Position numbers and translations under genes: made by a program
Part shown: piece after piece, positions 9,120-18,271 of the stretch
Numbering within the stretch: the stretch's first letter is position 1
How the letters are laid out: every line of letters starts with the position of its first letter
Origin: Bizionia paragorgiae
GTDB lineage: Bacteria > Bacteroidota > Bacteroidia > Flavobacteriales > Flavobacteriaceae
Assembly: GCF_900107625.1 (NCBI RefSeq)
Contig: NZ_FNQK01000013.1
Location: forward strand, 30,360 to 94,359
Reading direction: 5' to 3'
Length of the DNA stretch: 64,000 bases
The notes under the pieces: generated by a model
The model's input: only the letters and a program-made list of their open reading frames with translations
Databases searched by the model: none
What the model was told of the DNA's origin: nothing

Positions 9120-10319
9120 ATGTCTTTTAAACCTGCAAATAAAATTCAAGACTTGCAATACTTCGGTGAGTTCGGTGGAGTAAACCCATCAATTTCAGAC
9201 TCTTCGACCTACACGTTTCTATCTGCAAAAACCATGTTTGACACTTTTGAAGGGAATGCCGACGGGTGCTACTTATACTCACGTCACTCCACGCCTTCTA
9301 ACTTGTATTTAGGTGAAGCCTTAGCAGCTATGGAAGGAACAGAGACAGCAAATGTTACCGCTTCTGGAATGGGTGCTATTACACCGGTGCTTATGCAATT
9401 ATGCGGCGCTGGAGATCATATTGTATCTAGCCGTACTATTTATGGTGGTACTTATGCCTTCTTAAAAAACTTTACACCGCGTTTTAATATTGAAACATCA
9501 TTTGTAGATATTACAAAATTGGATGTTGTTGAAGCAGCTATTACTCCTAACACAAAAGTACTTTACTGCGAGTCGGTAAGTAACCCTTTGTTAGAAGTTG
9601 CAGATATTAAAGGACTAGCTGCTATTGCAAAAAAGCACAACTTAAAACTAATAGTAGACAACACGTTTTCACCCCTATCGATTACACCTACTCAATTTGG
9701 TGCAGATATCGTAATTCACAGTTTAACAAAATTTATCAATGGTTCTAGTGATACTGTTGGTGGCGTGGTTTGCGGTACCCAAGATTTTATTAACGAATTA
9801 AGAAGCGTTAATGATGGTGCCTGCATGCTTTTAGGATCGACTATGGATAGTTTACGTGCTGCTTCTGTATTAAAAAACTTAAGAACATTACATCTTAGAA
9901 TACAACAACACAGTAAAAATGCGCATTATTTAGCAGAGAAATTTGAAGGTCTAGGATTAAAAACAGTATATCCTGGTTTAGCCTCACACCCATCTCATGA
10001 GTTAATAAAAAGCATGCTTAACGATAAATATGGTTATGGCGGTATGCTAACTGTAGATGCCGGATCATTGGATAAAGCCAATGCTTTAATGGAATTAATG
10101 CAAGAAAAAAATCTTGGTTATTTAGCGGTGAGTTTAGGTTTCTACAAAACCTTATTCAGCGCACCTGGAAGTTCTACATCTTCAGAAATTCCTGAAGACG
10201 AGCAAAAGGAAATGGGACTGAGCGATGGTTTAATCCGTTTTTCAATTGGACTAGACGACGATATTGAGCGTACTTTCGAGATGATGAAATCATGTATGAA
10301 AGAACTTAATATAATATAA
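9120..10319 (+). CDS. PLP-dependent Cys/Met metabolism lyase (methionine gamma-lyase type)
   Basis: Fold-type I PLP enzyme of 399 residues in the Cys/Met metabolism family. It shows YSRHSTPSNLYLGEALAAME, the cofactor-stacking ASGMGAITPVLMQL, DNTFSPL and the Schiff-base lysine in HSLTKFINGSSDTVGG. The family covers cystathionine gamma-synthase/lyase, methionine gamma-lyase and O-acetylhomoserine sulfhydrylase, and motifs alone do not separate them. The divergent Lrp regulator favours a catabolic methionine or cysteine lyase. It is a single gene followed by a hairpin. Confidence 0.85.
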   Translation: MSFKPANKIQDLQYFGEFGGVNPSISDSSTYTFLSAKTMFDTFEGNADGCYLYSRHSTPSNLYLGEALAAMEGTETANVTASGMGAITPVLMQLCGAGDHIVSSRTIYGGTYAFLKNFTPRFNIETSFVDITKLDVVEAAITPNTKVLYCESVSNPLLEVADIKGLAAIAKKHNLKLIVDNTFSPLSITPTQFGADIVIHSLTKFINGSSDTVGGVVCGTQDFINELRSVNDGACMLLGSTMDSLRAASVLKNLRTLHLRIQQHSKNAHYLAEKFEGLGLKTVYPGLASHPSHELIKSMLNDKYGYGGMLTVDAGSLDKANALMELMQEKNLGYLAVSLGFYKTLFSAPGSSTSSEIPEDEQKEMGLSDGLIRFSIGLDDDIERTFEMMKSCMKELNII

Positions 10320-10374
10320 CACGTTTTCAGTAAAATAAAACCCCTTATTTAAAGAGCACTTCTTTTTATATAAG

Positions 10375-10407
10375 CATTGAGCCAGCGCCATAACGCCTGG
10401 CTCAATG
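10375..10407 (+). terminator. Hairpin after the PLP lyase gene
   Basis: Perfect 11-bp stem CATTGAGCCAG/CTGGCTCAATG with an 11-base loop, followed within 17 bases by TTTTTA. Probably a terminator. Confidence 0.6.
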
Positions 10408-10536
10408 TGTTTATAACACCTTTTTATTAATTTGGTTTATCTTACCGCAAATACCAGCTTTGTGACGAGATCAACAAAAACTAAGCCTTTAGAAAACACT
10501 CCGCATTTAATAGGTACCCAGCGTAAATTAAGCAAA

Positions 10537-10794
10537 ATGCAAAAGCAGATTCCCAGGGTTCTCATTGGGATTTTGATTGCAGCCTTTATACTTCCATTTA
10601 CACCTAGTCGCCGTGGAGGCGATGGTCTTTTAACGTATATCGATTATCATTACCTAGTTATTATCACCTTTATTTTACTCTTATTATTTTATGCTATTGG
10701 CTATCACATAACTAAGGACCGCTATAAAACCAAGCTATTAAAAGCAACTCAAAAAAGACAAAGAGCCGACAACAACGAGGCGATAAAAGATTAA
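10537..10794 (+). CDS. Small hypothetical two-helix membrane protein
   Basis: About 85 residues from ATG 10537: a short basic start, a hydrophobic helix (VLIGILIAAFILPF), a loop with PSRRGGDG, a second helix (LVIITFILLLLFYAIGY), and a charged lysine-rich tail. The open frame extends back to a TTG at 10432, but the extra 35 residues are polar and unlike a natural N-terminus, so the ATG is preferred. No family recognised. It lies alone between the lyase gene and nhaC. Confidence 0.55.
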   Translation: MQKQIPRVLIGILIAAFILPFTPSRRGGDGLLTYIDYHYLVIITFILLLLFYAIGYHITKDRYKTKLLKATQKRQRADNNEAIKD

Positions 10795-10976
10795 AATTAA
10801 GATTGTATTCCTTATGTATTTGAAAGCATAGATGGCTAAACGCTCTTTATATGCAATGAAACCTATTTATTTCTAAGATATTAACAACAAAACAAAGACT
10901 ATCTGCTTTGGTTTTTTAGTTTATTTGCATAACAACACCGAAAATCGTAACATTACAATCCTAAAAACAAACCTGA

Positions 10977-12446
10977 ATGCAAGACGATAATAACCTTTCG
11001 AATATAGAGTTAGAAGACGAAACTATTATAGATAACAAAGAATTAAGTCTAGTTGAAGCATTAATCCCAGTTGTAATACTTATGGGGTTATTGGCATACA
11101 ACATCTTTTTTGTAGACGGTCAAGAATGGTTTGGAACCTACACGAATCAGATTATATTATTAATGGGAGGAGCCGTATCGGCAATTGTAGGCTTGTTTAA
11201 TAAGGTTACGGTTTCATTAATGATTCGAGAAGTATGGTCGAACCTAAAAAGCGTATTGGTTCCGATTATGATTCTATTTCTTGTAGGAGCTTTAGCAGGA
11301 ACTTGGCTCGTTAGCGGGGTAATTCCAGCCATGGTTTTTTATGGCTTAGAAGTCTTAAAACCGTCAATTTTCCTACCTGCATCGGTTATTATTTGCGCCT
11401 TAATATCTATTGCAACGGGAAGCTCATGGACCACCTCGGCAACTGTTGGTATTGCCTTAATAGGTATTGGTGGTGCCTTAGGAATTAATCCGGGTATGAT
11501 TGCCGGAGCTGTAATTTCTGGTGGTTACTTCGGTGATAAAATGTCACCTTTAAGTGATACCACAAATTTAGCACCTGCTATGGCTGGAACAGATTTGTTT
11601 ACCCACATTAGATATATGGCGATGACCACGGTACCTACTTTTATTGTTACCATAATAGCGTTTAGCGTTATGAGCGCTATGATTGTCACAAAAGGAACTG
11701 CCGATGTTACTCCCTTATTAGAAAGCATTCAAAGTACATTTAACACCACACCTCTGTTATTTATAGTTCCTATAGTAGTTATCGCACTTATATTATTTAA
11801 AACAAAACCTTTAATAGCTCTTACTGTTGGCGTATTATTAGCTGCTGTATTTGCTTTTATCTTTCAACCTAACATATTAGATAGTTTGTCGTCTTCTAAA
11901 ATCGAAGCTATTGTTACCACCATCCTATCCGATGTACAAATAGTAACTGATAATGACAAGCTTAACGACTTGTTTAGTTCTGGAGGAATGCAAGGTATGA
12001 TTTGGACCATCCTATTAATATGCTGTGCCATGGTATTTGGAGGTATTATGGATGGTATTGGAGCCTTATCACGCATCACTAAAGAACTCTTAAAACTAGC
12101 GTCTAGTGTTTTCGGGTTATTTGCAAGTACCGTTGTAAGCTGCCTCGGATTAAACCTTATTGCATCCGATCAATATTTGGCGATTGTTATACCTGGAAAA
12201 ATGTTTAAAAAAGCCTATCAAGACAAAAACTTAGCTCCAGAAAATTTAAGCCGAACCCTGGAAGACTCTGGAACGGTAACTTCAGCTTTAATTCCTTGGA
12301 ATACTTGTGGTGCATACCATAGCGGTGTCCTAGGTGTTGGCGTAGGTGAGTATTTTATGTATGCCATCTTTAACTGGTTAAGTCCGTTTACAACATTACT
12401 TTTTGCAGCTTTTAGCATTAAAATTAAGCAGCTTACTTCTAAATAA
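10977..12446 (+). CDS. nhaC: NhaC-family Na+/H+ antiporter
   Basis: Inner-membrane antiporter of 489 residues with 10 or more hydrophobic segments. The conserved core with ATGSSWTTSATVGIA, GAVISGGYFGDKMSPLSDTTNLA and the later ALIPWNTCGAYHSGVLGV are typical of NhaC. The family exports Na+ in exchange for H+, fitting a marine lifestyle. The N-terminal 30 residues are acidic and cytoplasmic. It starts at ATG 10977 after a 180-base AT-rich gap. Other members of the group exchange other substrates, so the cation is inferred. Confidence 0.9.
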   Translation: MQDDNNLSNIELEDETIIDNKELSLVEALIPVVILMGLLAYNIFFVDGQEWFGTYTNQIILLMGGAVSAIVGLFNKVTVSLMIREVWSNLKSVLVPIMILFLVGALAGTWLVSGVIPAMVFYGLEVLKPSIFLPASVIICALISIATGSSWTTSATVGIALIGIGGALGINPGMIAGAVISGGYFGDKMSPLSDTTNLAPAMAGTDLFTHIRYMAMTTVPTFIVTIIAFSVMSAMIVTKGTADVTPLLESIQSTFNTTPLLFIVPIVVIALILFKTKPLIALTVGVLLAAVFAFIFQPNILDSLSSSKIEAIVTTILSDVQIVTDNDKLNDLFSSGGMQGMIWTILLICCAMVFGGIMDGIGALSRITKELLKLASSVFGLFASTVVSCLGLNLIASDQYLAIVIPGKMFKKAYQDKNLAPENLSRTLEDSGTVTSALIPWNTCGAYHSGVLGVGVGEYFMYAIFNWLSPFTTLLFAAFSIKIKQLTSK

Positions 12447-12450
12447 GATA

Positions 12451-12481
12451 AACTTATCATTAAATTAATTCATGATAAGTT
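12451..12481. terminator. Hairpin after nhaC
   Basis: 10-bp perfect stem AACTTATCAT/ATGATAAGTT with an 11-base loop, 5 bases after the stop. There is only a weak T tract, so it may be a terminator or a processing site. Confidence 0.5.
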
Positions 12482-12542
12482 AAATCTATTAAGTAATAAA
12501 TATTAAGAATTTCATTTCTTATGCAGAATGCCTTTTCTATAC

Positions 12543-12550
12543 TATATTTG
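12543..12550 (+). promoter_or_regulatory. -7 promoter box of the peroxiredoxin gene
   Basis: TATATTTG is an exact match to TAnnTTTG, 36 bases before the ATG. No TTG is seen at the expected -33 distance. Confidence 0.6.
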
Positions 12551-12586
12551 TAGTAGAAAAATTAATAACAATTAAATATATATAAT

Positions 12587-13225
12587 ATGGCATTTGTAGG
12601 AAAAAAATTCCCTGATTTAAACGTTGACGCAATGAACGAAATGGGCGACACTTTTAAAGTGAACGTTCTTGAAGAAGCAGTTAACAACAAGAAAAAAGTA
12701 TTACTTTTTTGGTACCCAAAAGACTTTACATTTGTTTGCCCAACAGAATTACACGCTTTTCAAGAAGCTATGGCTGAATTCGAAAAACGTAACACGATCG
12801 TTATTGGAGCATCATGTGATACACCAGAAGTTCACTTTGCATGGTTAAACACACCAAAAGACAATGGCGGAATCGAAGGTGTAACATACCCAATATTAGC
12901 AGATTCTAACAGAAACTTATCTTCAACTTTAGGTATTTTAGATATCACTAACGAAGAGTACAACGAAGAAACTGGAAACATCACAGTAGAAGGTGACAAC
13001 GTTACTTACAGAGCAACATACATTATTGATGAAGAAGGAACTGTAGTTCACGAAGGTATTAACCACATGCCACTAGGAAGAAACGTAAACGAATTTTTAC
13101 GTTTAATCGACGCTTACACTCACGTTCAAGAAAAAGGTGAAGTTTGCCCAGCAAACTGGGAAGAAGGTAAAGACGCTATGCAAGCAAACCGAGAAGGTAC
13201 TGCTGCGTATTTAGCATCTCACTAA
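12587..13225 (+). CDS. 2-Cys peroxiredoxin (AhpC/Prx1 type)
   Basis: Cytoplasmic thiol peroxidase of 212 residues that reduces H2O2 and alkyl hydroperoxides. The peroxidatic cysteine lies in DFTFVCPTELHAF and the resolving cysteine in GEVCPANW near the C-terminus, so this is a typical 2-Cys enzyme. No AhpF is nearby. The adjacent thioredoxin gene, beyond a terminator-like hairpin, is a plausible reductant (inference). A strong -7 box and a strong terminator suggest high expression. Confidence 0.93.
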   Translation: MAFVGKKFPDLNVDAMNEMGDTFKVNVLEEAVNNKKKVLLFWYPKDFTFVCPTELHAFQEAMAEFEKRNTIVIGASCDTPEVHFAWLNTPKDNGGIEGVTYPILADSNRNLSSTLGILDITNEEYNEETGNITVEGDNVTYRATYIIDEEGTVVHEGINHMPLGRNVNEFLRLIDAYTHVQEKGEVCPANWEEGKDAMQANREGTAAYLASH

Positions 13226-13234
13226 TCTCATATT

Positions 13235-13269
13235 AAAACCACACGGTTAGTTTAAAATCGTGTGGTTTT
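13235..13269 (+). terminator. Terminator of the peroxiredoxin gene
   Basis: Perfect 11-bp stem AAAACCACACG/CGTGTGGTTTT with a 13-base loop and a short T tract. Confidence 0.85.
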
Positions 13270-13287
13270 ATTAAAAATCTAAATATT

Positions 13288-13596
13288 ATGGTAAAAGAAT
13301 TAGAACAAGATAATTTGCAAGATGTTGTAAATACTAACGACACTGTTGTTGTACAATATTCTGCAACCTGGTGCGGTAACTGCCGCATTATGAAGCCTAA
13401 ATTTAAAAAATTAGCTTCAGAACACGAAAATGCAACCTTTGTTATGGTAGATTCAGAAAAATTTCCAGAGTCTCGAAAAATGGCAACGGTAGATAATTTA
13501 CCAACTTTCGCTGTATTTAAGGATGGAAAGTTTGTAAACCAAGTACAAACAAATAAGTTTGACGTTTTAAAAGATTTAGTTAATCCCGTATTATAA
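13288..13596 (+). CDS. Thioredoxin-family protein
   Basis: Single-domain thioredoxin of 102 residues with active site WCGNCRIMKP (CxxC at about residues 31-34) in place of WCGPC, and the cis-proline segment NLPTFAVF. It is cytoplasmic. Its position between a peroxiredoxin and tpx suggests it supplies electrons to one or both. The next gene begins 11 bases after it, so the two are probably co-transcribed. Confidence 0.9.
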   Translation: MVKELEQDNLQDVVNTNDTVVVQYSATWCGNCRIMKPKFKKLASEHENATFVMVDSEKFPESRKMATVDNLPTFAVFKDGKFVNQVQTNKFDVLKDLVNPVL

Positions 13597-13607
13597 ACTA
13601 CTAAGAC

Positions 13608-13865
13608 ATGAAATTACCTGTAATAAAACATTTAACTCAGTTTATTGCCGAAAATGACGAGGATTATGTTGTAGAAACTATTGAAACACTTGAAGCATTA
13701 ACCGAAGTACCGTCTTTAAAAGACGAGGAATTAGATGTTATTGGAGAATTAATTTCTAATATGTACGGCGCTATCGAAGTCAATAAAATGATTAAAGAGG
13801 GAACACCTCAAAAAGAAGCGTTAAATTCATTTATGAAACGCGTTTTAGGATCTATAGACACATAG
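13608..13865 (+). CDS. Small conserved protein (DUF6952-like) with thioredoxin
   Basis: Acidic helical protein of 85 residues (MKLPVIKHLTQFIAEND start) without cysteines or membrane segments. It resembles the small DUF6952 proteins that follow thioredoxin genes in this group; the match is from memory, not a search. The 11-base spacing to the thioredoxin gene suggests a shared transcript and a role in the same redox pathway. Biochemical function is unknown. Confidence 0.75.
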   Translation: MKLPVIKHLTQFIAENDEDYVVETIETLEALTEVPSLKDEELDVIGELISNMYGAIEVNKMIKEGTPQKEALNSFMKRVLGSIDT

Positions 13866-13887
13866 ACCTTTCACTATAAAGCATTAC

Positions 13888-13914
13888 AAAACCACCTTAA
13901 TTAAGGTGGTTTTT
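13888..13914 (+). terminator. Terminator of the thioredoxin operon
   Basis: 11-bp perfect stem AAAACCACCTT/AAGGTGGTTTT around AATT, followed by T-rich sequence. Confidence 0.85.
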
Positions 13915-14065
13915 GCTTTTTTATAGGTTTATAACCACTAAAACCTAAAGCTTATCATTTTTCTAAGCTGATTTTTTTAAACACTCTAAAAAAAAACACC
14001 CTTTACACTTCATTACTATTTTTTATAGTCTTAAATTTATGCTTTAACCTTAAACAGTAATTATT

Positions 14066-14572
14066 TTGAGCACAATAAAATTAAAAGGGAACCCAATAGA
14101 AACTTCTGGTTCACTACCTAAAGTTGGGGATAAAGCACCTAATTTCACCTTAACAACAACAGAGTTAGGAACTAAAACACTTGCAGATTACAAAGGCAAA
14201 AAAGTTATTTTAAACATTTTCCCTAGTGTAGACACTGGGACTTGCGCACAGTCCGTTCGCTCGTTTAATACCGAAGCTTCAGAAATAGAAAACACTAAAG
14301 TTCTATGTATTTCTAAAGACTTACCTTTTGCTCAAGCACGTTTTTGTGGTGCCGAAGGCATCAAAAATGTCGAGATGCTTTCTGCTTTTAAAGGCGATAA
14401 CTTTGGTAAAGATTACGGACTAGATATGACCACAGGACCTTTAGAAACCTTGCTTTCACGTTGTGTGATTGTACTAGACGAAAACGGCGTTGTAACCTAT
14501 ACCGAACAAGTTCCGGATATTGTAGACGAGCCTAATTACAAAGCTTCTTTATACGCTTTATTAGATAACTAA
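14066..14572 (+). CDS. tpx: Thiol peroxidase (atypical 2-Cys peroxiredoxin)
   Basis: Tpx of 168 residues, full length for the family. The peroxidatic cysteine is in PSVDTGTCAQSVRSFN and the resolving cysteine in ARFCGAEGI, the Tpx-specific spacing. It reduces peroxides with thioredoxin as donor. The start is TTG at 14066. It stands between two hairpins, so it is probably its own transcript within a local peroxide-defence cluster. Confidence 0.93.
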   Translation: MSTIKLKGNPIETSGSLPKVGDKAPNFTLTTTELGTKTLADYKGKKVILNIFPSVDTGTCAQSVRSFNTEASEIENTKVLCISKDLPFAQARFCGAEGIKNVEMLSAFKGDNFGKDYGLDMTTGPLETLLSRCVIVLDENGVVTYTEQVPDIVDEPNYKASLYALLDN

Positions 14573-14604
14573 TCTCCTAAAATTTACAGCTAAACTTAAA
14601 TTAG

Positions 14605-14650
14605 TAAGACGCTTGTTAGTGTTATTGTTTAATAACGTTCAAGCGTCTTA
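14605..14650 (+). terminator. Long hairpin after tpx
   Basis: 11-bp stem TAAGACGCTTG/CAAGCGTCTTA enclosing a second dyad GTTATT/AATAAC. No long T tract follows, and dgkA starts 14 bases later, so it may attenuate rather than stop transcription. Confidence 0.6.
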
Positions 14651-14664
14651 TATAATATAACCTT

Positions 14665-15036
14665 ATGGCTAAAAAAGAATCGTTTTTTATAAATCGAGTA
14701 AAAAGTGTAGGCTATGCTTTTAAAGGCGCCTATCTATTACTCACCACTGAAGCCAGCATTCAAGTACAATTTAGTATTGGAATCCTAGTGACTATTGCTG
14801 GATTTTATTTTAACATAAGTACCACAGAGTGGATTATTCAAACCCTAGTAATAGCTATTATTATGGCCTTAGAAGGCGTAAATACTGCTATTGAAGAAAT
14901 TGCTGACTTTATACACCCGGAACAACACCCTAAAATTGGGCTTATAAAAGACTTAGCCGCTGGTGCTGTATTTATTTTCGCTGTCGCTGCAGCTTGTGTT
15001 GGCTGTATTATTTACCTCCCTAAACTATTAGCATAA
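14665..15036 (+). CDS. dgkA: Diacylglycerol kinase-type membrane protein
   Basis: Small inner-membrane kinase of the DagK/UndPK family, 123 residues with three predicted helices. The signature EGVNTAIEEIADF carries the catalytic glutamates. Family members phosphorylate diacylglycerol or undecaprenol. The next gene, ftsK, lies 133 bases away with its own promoter box, so the two need not be co-transcribed. Confidence 0.88.
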   Translation: MAKKESFFINRVKSVGYAFKGAYLLLTTEASIQVQFSIGILVTIAGFYFNISTTEWIIQTLVIAIIMALEGVNTAIEEIADFIHPEQHPKIGLIKDLAAGAVFIFAVAAACVGCIIYLPKLLA

Positions 15037-15141
15037 GGGTTATTTAGAGGCTAATCACCGTTCTAAAATCCGCATTAAAATAATTGAGGCGAAAGCAATT
15101 TTAAAATGTAATTCTCCGTTAGGATAAACGTTAGTAATTTG

Positions 15142-15149
15142 TATTTTTG
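15142..15149 (+). promoter_or_regulatory. Candidate -7 box of ftsK
   Basis: TATTTTTG matches TAnnTTTG, 20 bases before the ATG. No matching TTG is seen at -33. Confidence 0.4.
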
Positions 15150-15169
15150 TCTCATCCTAAAAACCTATA

Positions 15170-17605
15170 ATGGCGAAGAAAAAACCAAAAGCAAAAAAAG
15201 CAAAAGAACCGAGAGTTAGAAAACCACTATTTGTTCTGAACAGTCAGCAGAAGCTGATTTTTGGTAGTTTTATGGTACTTTCTGGTATCCTTTTATTTAT
15301 TGCTTTTCTATCGTTTATATTTACAGGAGAAGCAGACCAAAGTGTGCTTAGCGAATTACCTTCTCGTGCTGTAGAAACAGAAAATTGGGCGAGTCAAACG
15401 GGCGCTTGGTTAAGTGATTTCTTTATCCAACGTGGCTTCGGACTTTCGGCATTTATATTTTCGGGATTAGTATTTTTATCTGGAATTTTCACCCTGTTAG
15501 ACTTAAAAAAAGCCAAGCTTATTCAGCATTGGTTTTGGGGCACTCTAATTGCCTTATGGATTTCTACCCTATTCGGCTTTTTTGGTCATAAAAATGACCT
15601 ATTAAGTGGGACTATCGGATTTGAAGTTAATACTTTTATTCAAGCTTTTATTGGTAAAATCGGAACCATCCTCTTACTGTTATTCGGATTAATAACGTAT
15701 GTAGCCATCCGTTTTAAAGTCACACCAGAACGCCTTATTAACGCATTCAAAAAAGTAAAAAAAGATTTTAAATCAGATCTTAACGATGCTAAAAATGACG
15801 TCGTACCTTTTGATAATAATTTAAGCCGTGAAGCCGAATACATAAAGACAGCTTTAGACTTGGATAAGGACACTCCAAAACCGAAACCTGAACCCCCTGT
15901 TGAAACCAAAGAACAACCGCAAGTCATACTAGATACCACCGACGAATTACCAGCAGAACCTACTGGGGAAACAGCTCTAGAAATTGAAGTTCCACAACAA
16001 GAAGATGACGAGGAAGATATCGCTATGGAAGTGGGACAAATAGTTGAAGAAAAATCGGAAACCGACAATCTATCGGATAAATTAGTAGCCGATTTTGGTT
16101 TATTTGACCCTACCTTAGAATTAGGAAACTTTAAATTCCCTCCTTTAGATCTATTAAAAAAATATAGTATTGAAGGTATAAAAATTGATCAAGACGAGCT
16201 TGAAGAAAAGAAAAACCGAATTGTAGAAACTCTAAATAACTACAAAATCGGAATACAATCTATAAAAGCGACTATCGGGCCGACAGTAACCCTTTACGAA
16301 ATTGTTCCGGATGCGGGAGTACGTATATCAAAGATAAAAAACTTAGAAGACGATATTGCTTTATCATTAGCAGCCTTAGGGATTCGTATTATTGCACCCA
16401 TTCCTGGAAAAGGAACTATTGGTATTGAGGTACCCAATAAAAATTCGACTATTGTTTCTATGCGATCGGTAATCGCTTCGCAAAAGTTTCAAAAGTCCGA
16501 AATGGAATTACCGATAGCCTTAGGAAAAACCATTAGCAACGAAACTTTCGTTGTTGATTTAGCAAAAATGCCTCACCTTTTAATGGCAGGAGCTACAGGA
16601 CAAGGTAAATCGGTAGGATTAAATGCGGTTCTTACTTCATTATTGTATAAAAAACACCCTGCTGAAGTTAAGTTTGTATTGGTCGACCCGAAAAAGGTTG
16701 AATTAACATTATTCAATAAAATAGAAAGACATTATTTAGCAAAACTTCCAGATAGTGCAGATGCTATTATCACCGATAATACCAAGGTGATAAACACTTT
16801 AAATTCACTTTGTATTGAAATGGATAACCGCTACGAGATGCTAAAAAATGCTTTTTGTAGAAATATCGCTGAATACAATGTAAAGTTTAAAGCCCGCAAG
16901 CTAAACCCTAATGATGGCCACGCCTACCTTCCTTATATTGTATTGGTTGTAGACGAGTTTGCCGATTTAATTATGACTGCTGGTAAAGAAGTAGAAACGC
17001 CTATTGCCCGATTAGCACAACTTGCACGTGCCATAGGAATCCACTTAATTATCGCTACCCAACGTCCGTCGGTGAACGTCATCACAGGTATTATTAAAGC
17101 CAATTTCCCAGCACGTATTGCCTTTAGAGTGACGAGTAAAATAGATTCTAGAACCATCCTAGATGGCTCTGGGGCAGACCAGCTAATTGGTCGTGGAGAT
17201 ATGTTATATACTCAAGGTAATGATTTAATCCGTATTCAGTGTGCCTTTGTAGACACACCAGAAGTCGAAAAAATCACCGAGTTTATAGGGTCTCAAAAAG
17301 CGTATCCTGACGCTTATTTACTTCCAGAATATGTAGGCGAAGAAGGTGGCACAAATCTTGATATAGATATCTCGGAAAGGGATAAACTCTTTAGAGAAGC
17401 GGCAGAAATCATAGTGGTAGCGCAACAAGGTTCAGCCTCATTATTACAAAGAAAATTAAAGTTAGGTTATAATCGTGCCGGTCGTATTATCGATCAATTG
17501 GAAGCCGCAGGAATTGTGGGTGGATTTGAAGGTAGTAAGGCAAGGCAAGTTATGGTAACCGATTTAGCGTCTTTAGATGCCCTTTTAGAAAATGAAGGTC
17601 AATAA
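15170..17605 (+). CDS. ftsK: DNA translocase FtsK/SpoIIIE
   Basis: DNA translocase of 811 residues for chromosome-dimer resolution and segregation at the division septum. Residues 1-180 carry four membrane helices after a basic start. Residues 200-310 form an acidic, proline-rich linker. The motor has Walker A GATGQGKSVG and Walker B YIVLVVDEFADL. The C-terminal gamma winged helix is seen at AEIIVVAQQGSASLLQRKLKLGYNR and would read KOPS-type sites. It begins an operon-like run with lolA (20-base gap) and an lptF/G permease (7-base gap). Confidence 0.95.
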   Translation: MAKKKPKAKKAKEPRVRKPLFVLNSQQKLIFGSFMVLSGILLFIAFLSFIFTGEADQSVLSELPSRAVETENWASQTGAWLSDFFIQRGFGLSAFIFSGLVFLSGIFTLLDLKKAKLIQHWFWGTLIALWISTLFGFFGHKNDLLSGTIGFEVNTFIQAFIGKIGTILLLLFGLITYVAIRFKVTPERLINAFKKVKKDFKSDLNDAKNDVVPFDNNLSREAEYIKTALDLDKDTPKPKPEPPVETKEQPQVILDTTDELPAEPTGETALEIEVPQQEDDEEDIAMEVGQIVEEKSETDNLSDKLVADFGLFDPTLELGNFKFPPLDLLKKYSIEGIKIDQDELEEKKNRIVETLNNYKIGIQSIKATIGPTVTLYEIVPDAGVRISKIKNLEDDIALSLAALGIRIIAPIPGKGTIGIEVPNKNSTIVSMRSVIASQKFQKSEMELPIALGKTISNETFVVDLAKMPHLLMAGATGQGKSVGLNAVLTSLLYKKHPAEVKFVLVDPKKVELTLFNKIERHYLAKLPDSADAIITDNTKVINTLNSLCIEMDNRYEMLKNAFCRNIAEYNVKFKARKLNPNDGHAYLPYIVLVVDEFADLIMTAGKEVETPIARLAQLARAIGIHLIIATQRPSVNVITGIIKANFPARIAFRVTSKIDSRTILDGSGADQLIGRGDMLYTQGNDLIRIQCAFVDTPEVEKITEFIGSQKAYPDAYLLPEYVGEEGGTNLDIDISERDKLFREAAEIIVVAQQGSASLLQRKLKLGYNRAGRIIDQLEAAGIVGGFEGSKARQVMVTDLASLDALLENEGQ

Positions 17606-17625
17606 AATAAACGAAACAATTTAAA

Positions 17626-18264
17626 ATGAAAAAATTAGTACTACTCTTATTACTCATCAGTTCATCAGTATTTAGTCAATCGTCAAACGAAGCTAAAGCA
17701 CTTTTAAACGACGTCTCTAAAAAAGTAAAAAGTTATAATAATATCTCCATCGATTTTAAGTACGCCTTAAACAATTCTGCCGAAAACATTCAGCAAGAAA
17801 CCCGTGGTGATGTGACTATGCAAGGCGATAAGTACAAGCTTAATATTTTAGGCATCACACGTATATTTGATGGTAAAACATTGTATACCATTAGCCCTGA
17901 AGACGAAGAGGTAACTATTTCTTCAGAAAATTCTGAAGGCGAAGGAAGTATTACACCTAGCAAAATGTTATCTTTTTACGAGGATGGCTTTAACTATAAG
18001 ATGGATATCGTTCAGAATGTTAAGGGACGTAAAATTCAGTATGTAAAGTTAACCCCTATAGATTCCGATTCAGAAATTAAACACATCCTTTTAGGTATTG
18101 ATGTACAAACTAAACACATTTATAATCTTATAGAAACAGGAAAAAACAGTACCCAAACAACACTTACTGTTAATTCTTTTAAAACTAACGAGCCTATTTC
18201 GAAAACCTTGTTTACTTTTGACAAAAGTAAGTATAGTGACTTCTATATTAATAAATTAGACTAG
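17626..18264 (+). CDS. Outer-membrane lipoprotein carrier protein LolA-like
   Basis: Periplasmic protein of 212 residues with a clean signal peptide (MKKLVLLLLLISSSVFSQ). The body has the LolA-type pattern: a helix with ALLNDVSKKVKSYNNISIDF, then strands including GDVTMQGDKYKLNILG and DGKTLYTISPEDEEV. LolA carries lipoproteins from the inner to the outer membrane. Tight linkage to ftsK and an Lpt permease is usual in Flavobacteriia. Confidence 0.85.
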   Translation: MKKLVLLLLLISSSVFSQSSNEAKALLNDVSKKVKSYNNISIDFKYALNNSAENIQQETRGDVTMQGDKYKLNILGITRIFDGKTLYTISPEDEEVTISSENSEGEGSITPSKMLSFYEDGFNYKMDIVQNVKGRKIQYVKLTPIDSDSEIKHILLGIDVQTKHIYNLIETGKNSTQTTLTVNSFKTNEPISKTLFTFDKSKYSDFYINKLD

Positions 18265-18271
18265 GCTACCC

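Noticed and set aside
15640..16068. 142-residue serine-rich minus-strand ORF
   Set aside because: Antisense to the acidic linker of FtsK; its composition mirrors the sense codons.
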